Shown: piece by piece, positions 1 to 5,315 of the stretch
Layout of the letters: each line of letters opens with the position of its first letter
Position numbering within the stretch: position 1 is the first letter of the stretch
From: Flavobacteriales bacterium UBA6969
GTDB lineage: Bacteria; Bacteroidota; Bacteroidia; Flavobacteriales_D; Sanyastnellaceae
DNA: 5,315 nucleotides
Direction of reading: 5' to 3'
Assembly (NCBI GenBank): GCA_002448555.1
Contig: DJYV01000041.1
Location: 1 to 5,315 of the forward strand
Translations under genes and position numbers: made by a program
Notes under the pieces: model-generated
What the model was told of the DNA's origin: nothing
What the model saw: the letters and a program-made list of their open reading frames with translations, nothing else
Databases searched by the model: none

Positions 1-2622
1 CCCGTCAAAGGTGGAAAGCTCGTGACCAAATGGTGGAACGATCAGCTCATCATGTGGGGCGCGGATTGGTACCAGGGCATCCCCGAAGATGCAACAGAGT
101 CCTTGTCACCCACAGCACAACAAGAAGCAGCCACGGCAGGAGTCGTTCTTGACGAATGGGGCGAGACCGAAATGGGCGAGTTGGCCTGGACGCCCACACG
201 CGGTGAAGGCGACGAGTTGGATTGGCACTTGACCCGGACGTGGACGGTAGCGGGCCGCCAGGGAACCATCCCACGCCGCTACGAGACGGGGGTTGACGTT
301 CAGACGGGTGAGGTGGTATGGCGTCAAAACCAAGTGATGCACATCGATGGAAAATGGGGCATGCCTTCCATGAATGGCAAGCCCGAGCGCGCGGTGCTGC
401 GCATGGGCATTGATCGACCCAGTGCCACACCACCGCTGGTGATCAGCGGTGCCATCACTTCCGATGTTCACGAATTATACCCTTACCAGGATGCGGTCAA
501 CTTGAGCCTACCCGCTTTGGAAATTCCATTCGCTGGACAAACGGTTCACACGGATGCCGATGGCGGATTCATCTCGACGGCAACGGGTCCACAACAGGTA
601 AATGTTGAACTTGCCGGTCTTTGGAGCACCGTCTATACCAACGGTAATACGCCGAGCACAAGCGTTAATTTTAACGATGGATACAACGCACTTGATCTTT
701 CCGACTTGGGCAATTTAAAGGAGCGTTCGGCTTACCGGTCCACTATTCTTATACATGACCATATGAAGGGCTTGATGCCAAATTTCACCGATTTGGATTG
801 GTCTTTACCCACTAACATCGATGTCGAAGGTGAATGCAATGCCTTCTACGATGGTCAAAGTATAAATTTTTACGACCAAGGTGGAGGATGCAATGCGACA
901 TCGCTGATTGCCGATGTGGTATGGCATGAATACGGCCACGGCATCAATGGGTATTTCTACAACAGCCTTAACGCCAACTTCAATAATGGTGCTATGAATG
1001 AAGGCTACGCGGATATATGGGCTATGAGTTTGGGTGATATCGCGGAAATAGGAAAGGGCTTCTACACCGATAGCGAGGATGGCATTCGCGTTTACGATGA
1101 AGACCCCAAGGTTTATCCAGAGGATTTGGTAGGTCAAGTGCATGCTGATGGTGAAATCATTTGTGGTGCGTGGTACGATACGCACTTGCTGATGGGCGGC
1201 GATTGGGATGCTACGATGGCTTTGTTCATCGATGCCTACCCAGGTTTGCAGGGCACTGCTCCCAACGGCAGCGAGGGACAGGCGTACACCGACGTTTTGC
1301 TTGATGTCTTGCAAGCGGACGATGATGACGGCGATTTGTCCAACGGAACCCCGAATGACCTCGCCATTATCGAGGGCTTCGACATCCACGGCATTTCGAT
1401 TTTCAGCTACGCCGAAATCGACCACGATTCGGAGGAATTCGTCGAGGCGGCTTCAACCATCGAAATCGAAGCGGAGACGTTCATCGTGTTCCCGTACAAT
1501 TTGTACTTCGATGCGGTGAATATGTGGTACCGAACCGAGGCAGAAGGCGACTGGACGCAAGTGGCCATGGAAAACCCCGATGGCAATGCGTTGTACACGG
1601 CTGAGATTCCTGCGCAGGAGCCGGGAACGGTGGTTTCCTACTACATGGGCATTTCGGACGATTTTGGTGGGCTGTCGGCTGTAACCCCGGTTGCGGCTGC
1701 AAACGAGACGTACCCCAACCTGCCGTTCAATCTGCTGGTTGGAGTCGAGCCGGTCCTCATCAACGACTCGGATGAGTATTCTGACTTCGGTGGCTGGACT
1801 ACGGGTCTGCCCGGTCAAGACAACGCGACCACGGGCATCTGGGAAGAAGCCATTCCCGTGGGCTCGTACGCAGAAGCCAACGACCCCAGCACGGTGGTGG
1901 CGCCAACGCAAGACCACACCTTGGGCATGGCCGGTTATGCATTCGTCACGGGGCAAAACCCCGGCGTGAACGATGGAATTGGCGCGAACGATGTGGATGC
2001 GGGCAAGACCACCTTGGTTTCACCGGTCATCGACTTGACCCCATTTGCCGACCCTGTGATGGCTTACTGGCGTTGGTACGTAAATGCGCCTCCTACCGGA
2101 GCGAATCCCGCGACGGACTGGTGGCAGGTGGAAATCTCCAACGACGGCGGCGACAGTTGGCAGTACTTGGAGAACACCCTCCAGCAGGACGTTTCATGGC
2201 GTCGGAACGCCTTCCGCGTCGCCGATGTGATTGAGCCGACAAGTGAATTCCAAATGCGCTTCATCGCTTCAGATAGCACCACCATTGGGGAATACCTGGA
2301 CGGAGGCTCCTTGATTGAGGCGGCTGTGGATGACATCATCTTGTACGATTTGGCGAGCGGTGAATCCGTGGATGAAGCAGGTGAATCTTCCGTGGTGGGT
2401 TATCCCAACCCCGCGAGCGACCGCGTCGTGATGAACGGCTGGATGCCCGGAGCGACGTTGCGGTGTTTCCAGGTGGCGAGTGGCAAACTGGTATGGCAAC
2501 AGCGCGCAGCCGGCGGTTCGACAGAATGGTCGGTCAAGGGCTGGGCTCCAGGCCTCTATGAAGTGGTAGGAGCGGACGCGGACGGACGTCAGGCCCGTTG
2601 GACGCTCAACGTAGTCGAGTAA
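1..2622 (+). CDS. Secreted M36/fungalysin-like zinc metallopeptidase with T9SS type A sorting domain (5' partial)
   Basis: Predicted exported zinc endopeptidase; substrate unknown. The frame is open from base 1 (PVKGGKLV...), and the first possible start, GTG at 22, lies inside a propeptide-like region with no signal peptide after it, so the gene begins outside the window. Residues below count that GTG as 1. Order: FTP/PepSY-like propeptide end (about 1-107, with VDVQTGEVVW near 91-100); carboxypeptidase-regulatory-like beta-sandwich (about 139-215, HTDADGGF); gluzincin core with HEYGH at 302-306, third zinc ligand E327 in MNEGYAD, and probable transition-state H374 in VHADGEI; M36-typical LSNGTPN at 439-445; Ig/FN3-like domain (about 475-575); MAM/choice-of-anchor-like jelly roll (about 580-776, SNDGGDSW at 706-713, EAAVDDIILYD at 766-776); T9SS sorting domain (791-866). 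C272 and C290 just before HEYGH could pair. All key catalytic residues are present, so it is probably active. Domain names come from motif recognition, not a search; exact peptidase subfamily is uncertain. Confidence 0.9.
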   Translation, partial: PVKGGKLVTKWWNDQLIMWGADWYQGIPEDATESLSPTAQQEAATAGVVLDEWGETEMGELAWTPTRGEGDELDWHLTRTWTVAGRQGTIPRRYETGVDVQTGEVVWRQNQVMHIDGKWGMPSMNGKPERAVLRMGIDRPSATPPLVISGAITSDVHELYPYQDAVNLSLPALEIPFAGQTVHTDADGGFISTATGPQQVNVELAGLWSTVYTNGNTPSTSVNFNDGYNALDLSDLGNLKERSAYRSTILIHDHMKGLMPNFTDLDWSLPTNIDVEGECNAFYDGQSINFYDQGGGCNATSLIADVVWHEYGHGINGYFYNSLNANFNNGAMNEGYADIWAMSLGDIAEIGKGFYTDSEDGIRVYDEDPKVYPEDLVGQVHADGEIICGAWYDTHLLMGGDWDATMALFIDAYPGLQGTAPNGSEGQAYTDVLLDVLQADDDDGDLSNGTPNDLAIIEGFDIHGISIFSYAEIDHDSEEFVEAASTIEIEAETFIVFPYNLYFDAVNMWYRTEAEGDWTQVAMENPDGNALYTAEIPAQEPGTVVSYYMGISDDFGGLSAVTPVAAANETYPNLPFNLLVGVEPVLINDSDEYSDFGGWTTGLPGQDNATTGIWEEAIPVGSYAEANDPSTVVAPTQDHTLGMAGYAFVTGQNPGVNDGIGANDVDAGKTTLVSPVIDLTPFADPVMAYWRWYVNAPPTGANPATDWWQVEISNDGGDSWQYLENTLQQDVSWRRNAFRVADVIEPTSEFQMRFIASDSTTIGEYLDGGSLIEAAVDDIILYDLASGESVDEAGESSVVGYPNPASDRVVMNGWMPGATLRCFQVASGKLVWQQRAAGGSTEWSVKGWAPGLYEVVGADADGRQARWTLNVVE
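925..1356 (+). other. Catalytic motifs of the metallopeptidase
   Basis: Zinc-binding HEYGH is encoded at 925-939, the downstream glutamate ligand (MNEGYAD) has its codon at 1000-1002, the VHADGE histidine is at 1141-1143, and the SNGTPN motif ends at 1356. The spacing from first histidine to glutamate ligand is 25 residues, close to thermolysin (24) and shorter than in fungal fungalysins (about 30). The VHAxGE and SNGTPN motifs nevertheless resemble M36 rather than M4. Assignment rests on motif order and spacing only. Confidence 0.8.
2392..2619 (+). other. T9SS type A sorting (C-terminal secretion) domain
   Basis: The last roughly 75 residues of the peptidase form the beta-rich C-terminal signal recognised by the type IX secretion system. 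It opens with the hallmark YPNPASDRV (from residue 794), continues with alternating short strands (GATLRCFQVASGKLVW), and closes with the usual APGLYEVV and a final strand ending NVVE. In known systems this domain directs passage through the outer membrane and is then removed, with the protein released or anchored to A-LPS. It marks the host as a T9SS-bearing Bacteroidota; no T9SS machinery genes are in the window. Confidence 0.88.
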
Positions 2623-2628
2623 GTTTTC

Positions 2629-3390
2629 TCAGACTTCGGTCAGATCTCCAGCGGCCATCCAACCTGTGTTGCCATTGGCAAGCTGAATTTTCCAGTGGTT
2701 CGCGTTGCGTTCAACCACAGTTACTTTGGTGCCCTCGTGCAGCATGAACAACGTCATGCCATTGCTTCCGGGTTCATTCCGTACGGCGGATTCGAGGGCC
2801 ATGACAATGGCCGATCGGCTGGATTCGATGCGCAGAGATGCGCTCCGTGCCAGGACCATCACCATCAAGCCAACCGCGATCAATGCTGCGGCGCACGACC
2901 CGAGCAACCGTCGGTTCTCGAAGCTGACAACCCACATGCGCCAGGCAAGAGCGCCGAAGCCCAATGTCCACGCTACGATCATAATGCGCGCCCACAGTGG
3001 GTATAGTCCCGGTGCGGTGATACGTTCCCAAATGTCCAGAATGCCATTCGAGGGCAGTGATTCGATGCGGTCCTTGATCTTGGCGTTTGCCAGCGTGAGG
3101 TTGGTCTTGACGTCTGCATTGGAAGGGGAGAGGAGAGCGGCCCGTTCGTAGTGGAGAATGGCCGGTCCCCACTGTTCCAATTTGTAGTGGGCATTGCCGA
3201 GGTTATACTCACTGTCAAAATGCATGCGCTCTGCCAGGATCGAATCGTACCCAGCTATAGCGGCTTCGTAGTCGCCGGCGGCATAAGCTGCATTCGCTGC
3301 TTCGAATTGGGCCTTTACGTCGGTCTGTCCCCACGCTGCGGTGTAAACGGCTAGTGCAAACAGGAAGGATGAGAGAAGGGGTTTCATCAT
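2629..3390 (-). CDS. batE: BatE: TPR and SH3-like membrane protein, last gene of the Bat operon
   Basis: Predicted inner-membrane protein of the Bat (aerotolerance) system; molecular role unresolved. The 253 residues show a signal peptide (1-21, basic start, hydrophobic FLFALAVYTAAW, then GQ), two TPR units (about 23-56 and 57-90, the second near consensus: SEYNLGNAHYKLEQWGPAI), an amphipathic linker (about 93-125), two membrane spans (about 132-155 and 162-181) separated by a short basic turn (FENRRLL), and a C-terminal SH3b-like domain (about 190-253: LHEGTKVTVVERNANHWKI, then GWM). This arrangement and length are typical of BatE. The start is ATG at 3390, overlapping the batD stop as ATGATG; the second ATG is possible and changes one residue. 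No strong Shine-Dalgarno precedes it, so translation probably depends on coupling from batD. The gene ends the operon, as batE usually does, and its stop is 6 bases from that of the convergent peptidase gene. Confidence 0.9.
   Translation of the reverse strand: MMKPLLSSFLFALAVYTAAWGQTDVKAQFEAANAAYAAGDYEAAIAGYDSILAERMHFDSEYNLGNAHYKLEQWGPAILHYERAALLSPSNADVKTNLTLANAKIKDRIESLPSNGILDIWERITAPGLYPLWARIMIVAWTLGFGALAWRMWVVSFENRRLLGSCAAALIAVGLMVMVLARSASLRIESSRSAIVMALESAVRNEPGSNGMTLFMLHEGTKVTVVERNANHWKIQLANGNTGWMAAGDLTEV
3387..3390 (-). promoter_or_regulatory. ATGA stop-start overlap between batD and batE
   Basis: The batE start ATG (3390-3388) and the batD stop TGA (3389-3387) overlap in the four bases ATGA, immediately followed by a second in-frame ATG. 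Upstream bases (ACGGAAAAAACCTGGAACGC) contain no well-placed strong Shine-Dalgarno. This is the classic arrangement for translational coupling and supports one transcript and matched synthesis of BatD and BatE. Confidence 0.75.
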
Positions 3391-5111
3391 GCGTTCCAGG
3401 TTTTTTCCGTGGCGTCGACCAAGCGTTCGGCCTCGGTAATCATGGCATCAGGAGCGGGCACTCGGCCGGGTGCGTAGCGCGCCATGTCCAAGTCGTCGAG
3501 CAACGCATTCCACTTCCCTTTCAACTCGGGCACGTATGTTTCCAATGCTTCACTTAACGCTGAACGGGTCAATTGACTGGCGTTCAATTGAAGTTTGGCC
3601 ATCAGGTAGGCTTCCAAGCCGGACCCCAAGGCCGGGTAAAACAACGCCGCATTGTCCATGTGCCTCTTGGCTTCCTTGAGTTCCTGACGCACCGCACTTT
3701 TGGCGCGTCGCTTGCGCACGTTCAGCGGATTCTTTTCGTCCTCTTCGCGCCGACGCCGGGCAACAAACGAAAGTCCCAAAGCCAGAGGGCCGATGGCCAA
3801 TAAACCACCGGCAAGTTGACCGCGATTGTCCCACCGATTGCGCGGCAAGCACGGTCCGTTCCATTCGCTGTGAATGAAATTGATGTCCTGGTTGAGGACT
3901 TGCACGTCCGTTTTGGAATTGTAATTCACTTGGCCACCATCGTCTGAGGTGTTGGTGGCCACCGTGAGTTTCAACGGCGCGGCATTGAGGTTGGCATAAT
4001 CACGAACCTTGGTGTTGAACCAGACTCCTGTTGGTACGGGCAGCACGTATTGGCCGGGGGCACGTGGAATCACGACATACCGGAAGGTGCGGCTCCCGGA
4101 TTCGCCACCGGCGTTGACCCGGATTTGGTCAATGACTTCGGGATCGAAGACTTCAAATTCTCCGGGCCACGTCAACGAAGGCTCTTGAATGAATTTGAGG
4201 TTGCCTTGCCCGCTGAACGTCAGGTCATAGGTGATGGCATCATTGGTCCGGCATGCCTGCCCGGTCTGCTTGGGTGTGACGCGCAGCTGCCCGAAAGCAC
4301 CGATGAAATCCGAGGGGATGGGCTCCGGCAAGGGCTTCACTTCAATTTTGACGGGATTGGCTTCCGCAGTTACGTTTTGTCCATTGAAAAAACTCGTCCG
4401 CATATACCCGACCAAATCAAACCCGTCAATGGTCAGGGTTCCGGTTTGTTGCGGGAACAAAACCAGTTTGCGGACAGTGGCGACGTTGTAGCGTTGACCG
4501 GCAACGACCTGAGGCTCCCAACGGGGTTCGGGAATCTCCACTTCCTCTTTCCAGAATCCCGGGGTCTCGGGGATGTTGTACTTCCGTACATCGAGGTTGT
4601 TAGCGCGGTTGAAGATTTTGAACGAGACCACCAAGGGCTCACCGATATGCACGGAGCGTTTCGAGGTTTCGATGACGCAGGCCACATTGCCGAGGTTGCC
4701 GGCACTGGGACCGGAGGGTTTGTCACCGCGGGCGGTGATGCGGAGGACGAACGGTTTGCTTTTGAGTTTGCTCTGGGTCCCCTGGATTTCAAATGCGGGT
4801 ACTTGAACATTGGTTTTGGACACCACTTGATAGGTATACGTATAGCCCACCTCGCTGGTCCGCTTGCCGTTGTAGATGCTCGTGCTGTTGGATGTGCTGG
4901 GACCAAAAAGCAACTTGAGTCCCTCGATTTTGGGGCCATCCACGCGGCCCGATACATTCTTGAGGGTGAACGTGAGCTGCACCTGTTCCCCTACGCGCAC
5001 GGGGTTCCGGTTCACGCTCACTTCGAATGCCTCTTGAGACCAAGCCGTGCCCATGCTCAGCAAGCACAGCACCAGCCATTGGACACAGGATGTAAAAGTG
5101 AACTTGCCCAT
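3387..5111 (-). CDS. batD: BatD: oxygen-tolerance family membrane protein
   Basis: Predicted periplasm-facing BatD of the MoxR/VWA/Bat system, linked by older work in Bacteroides fragilis to aerotolerance; exact function unknown. I place the start at ATG 5111 (574 residues): AAAAGGA lies 6 bases upstream, whereas the in-frame TTG at 5117 would directly abut it. Numbering from that ATG: signal peptide (1-26, LVLCLLSMGTAWS then Q); three Ig-like repeats, about 29-128 (opening FEVSVNRNPVRVGEQVQL), 143-260 (TSKRSVHIGEPLVVSF) and 267-386 (FGQLRVTP, FSGQGNLKFI, with FRYVVIPRAPG near 343-353); a linker; one membrane span (432-451, QLAGGLLAIGPLALGLSFVA) followed by RRRR, which puts the tail inside; and a helical cytoplasmic tail (453-574) with the family-typical ARYAPG near 544-549. 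Length and order fit BatD. It overlaps batC by one base and batE by four. Confidence 0.92.
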   Translation of the reverse strand: MGKFTFTSCVQWLVLCLLSMGTAWSQEAFEVSVNRNPVRVGEQVQLTFTLKNVSGRVDGPKIEGLKLLFGPSTSNSTSIYNGKRTSEVGYTYTYQVVSKTNVQVPAFEIQGTQSKLKSKPFVLRITARGDKPSGPSAGNLGNVACVIETSKRSVHIGEPLVVSFKIFNRANNLDVRKYNIPETPGFWKEEVEIPEPRWEPQVVAGQRYNVATVRKLVLFPQQTGTLTIDGFDLVGYMRTSFFNGQNVTAEANPVKIEVKPLPEPIPSDFIGAFGQLRVTPKQTGQACRTNDAITYDLTFSGQGNLKFIQEPSLTWPGEFEVFDPEVIDQIRVNAGGESGSRTFRYVVIPRAPGQYVLPVPTGVWFNTKVRDYANLNAAPLKLTVATNTSDDGGQVNYNSKTDVQVLNQDINFIHSEWNGPCLPRNRWDNRGQLAGGLLAIGPLALGLSFVARRRREEDEKNPLNVRKRRAKSAVRQELKEAKRHMDNAALFYPALGSGLEAYLMAKLQLNASQLTRSALSEALETYVPELKGKWNALLDDLDMARYAPGRVPAPDAMITEAERLVDATEKTWNA

Positions 5112-5124
5112 TACCAATCCTTTT
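5109..5124 (-). promoter_or_regulatory. Ribosome-binding site of batD and TAATG coupling junction
   Basis: AAAAGGA (5124-5118) followed by a 6-base spacer precedes ATG at 5111-5109. The Shine-Dalgarno-like bases lie inside the last sense codons of batC (GAA AAG GAT TGG), and the batC stop TAA shares its last A with the batD ATG. The arrangement decides the batD start against the in-frame TTG at 5117 and suggests that ribosomes finishing batC reinitiate on batD. Confidence 0.75.
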
Positions 5125-5315
5125 CGATTTTTTTCTTCTTGCCTTGACTCTTGGCCTTCATCAGCTTGGCTTGAACTTCTTCTTCTCCTCGTTCGAGGCT
5201 CTCCAAGATACGCTCCATGTCCTCTTTGGAAATCTGGCCTTCCACTTGTTGAGGCTGTTCCTCTTGCTGCTCTTGCTGCTGCTCCTGCTGGTCCTGCTGC
5301 TCCTGCTGGTCCTGC
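5111..5315 (-). CDS. batC: BatC-like TPR protein, C-terminal end only (5' part outside window)
   Basis: The frame read leftward from 5314 gives 67 residues and a TAA stop (5113-5111). It starts in a Gln/Glu/Asp tract (QDQQEQQDQQ...), then a charged helix (SKEDMERILESLERGEEEV), a lysine-rich stretch (KAKSQGKKKKIEKDW) and the stop. From memory, BatC proteins of Bacteroidota have TPRs, a Gln/Asn-rich linker and a short conserved tail ending in KDW, which matches, as does the place immediately before batD. The TPR region itself is not in the window, so the assignment rests on the tail and synteny. Some annotations would label it batB/batC TPR protein or simply tetratricopeptide repeat protein. 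The reading frame is uninterrupted and shows no sign of decay. Confidence 0.82.
   Translation of the reverse strand, partial: QDQQEQQDQQEQQQEQQEEQPQQVEGQISKEDMERILESLERGEEEVQAKLMKAKSQGKKKKIEKDW
5255..5314 (-). repeat. CAG-rich 9-base repeat coding for the BatC glutamine tract
   Basis: On the minus strand the codons run CAG GAC CAG CAG GAG CAG CAG GAC CAG CAG GAG and so on. This is an imperfect 9-base period (CAGCAG plus GAC or GAG) that loosens to CAGCAAGAG towards its 3' end, and it continues past the right edge. It encodes a hydrophilic Q/E/D linker between the TPR part and the conserved tail. Being in frame with period 3 and 9, it could vary in length by slippage without breaking the gene. 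Total unit number cannot be given because the tract is cut by the window. Confidence 0.85.

Noticed and set aside
805..1425. Minus-strand open frame of 206 codons opposite the peptidase catalytic core.
   Set aside because: It is antisense to conserved zinc-site codons, has no recognisable motif, and is best explained as a complement-frame shadow.
2596..2611. Perfect inverted repeat CGTTG-N6-CAACG near the end of the peptidase gene as a rho-independent terminator.
   Set aside because: The stem is only 5 bp; the nearest T-run on the plus strand (TTTT at 2624) starts 12 bases later, and none follows on the minus strand.
2629..2644. Stem with a TTCG tetraloop at the end of batE as a terminator.
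   Set aside because: The core stem is 3 bp, extended only across an A-A mismatch, and neither strand has a T-run after it; the T-run lies on the wrong side for the plus strand.
2695..3151. Plus-strand open frames of 103 and 148 codons opposite batE.
   Set aside because: They overlap each other and the full batE gene, and show no coding features of their own.
4050..5147. Long open frame on the plus strand (365 codons) opposite batD.
   Set aside because: It lies entirely antisense to a well-supported batD and the batC end, its translation shows no domain, signal or membrane pattern, and such shadows are common opposite GC-rich genes.
5255..5315. The repeated CTGCTG(G/C)TC pattern at the right edge as a CRISPR or other direct-repeat array.
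   Set aside because: It is a short-period, in-frame codon repeat for a Q/E/D linker without spacers.

Overview
The window looks like a piece of a Bacteroidota chromosome, probably Flavobacteriales-like, with moderately high GC. Two things point there: a secreted metallopeptidase ending in a type IX secretion (T9SS, Por) type A sorting domain, and the 3' half of a Bat ('Bacteroides aerotolerance') operon. T9SS sorting domains are essentially confined to this phylum. I cannot name a genus from the sequence.

Layout. Bases 1-2622 (+) hold the 3' part of a large multidomain M36/fungalysin-like zinc metallopeptidase. Its reading frame is open to the left edge, so the real start and signal peptide lie outside the window. 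Only 6 bases after its stop comes the stop of a convergent block on the minus strand. Read in transcription order, that block is the C-terminal end of a BatC-like TPR protein (5315-5111), a full-length BatD (5111-3387) and a full-length BatE (3390-2629). The three are packed end to start (TAATG and ATGA junctions) and are almost certainly one transcript whose promoter and first genes (normally moxR, batA, batB) lie beyond the right edge. There is no gene-free stretch longer than 6 bases, and I see no tRNA, rRNA, CRISPR, IS element or attachment site.

How the genes work together. BatC, BatD and BatE are envelope proteins of the MoxR/VWA/Bat system, in which a MoxR AAA+ ATPase and von Willebrand A proteins are thought to act in maturation or stress protection of periplasmic proteins. 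The biochemical role is still unsettled. Here BatD has a signal peptide, three predicted Ig-like repeats, one membrane span and a cytoplasmic tail. BatE has a signal peptide, TPRs, two membrane spans and a terminal SH3-like domain. The metallopeptidase is an independent exported enzyme whose only evident link to the operon is tail-to-tail position.

The window is mostly well-understood architecture. The points most worth checking are the left-truncated peptidase start, the mis-startable batD (an in-frame TTG six bases before the real ATG), the batD ribosome-binding site embedded in the last codons of batC, the AT-rich catalytic core of the peptidase gene, and the 6-base convergent junction without an obvious terminator. 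I found no convincing previously undescribed system.
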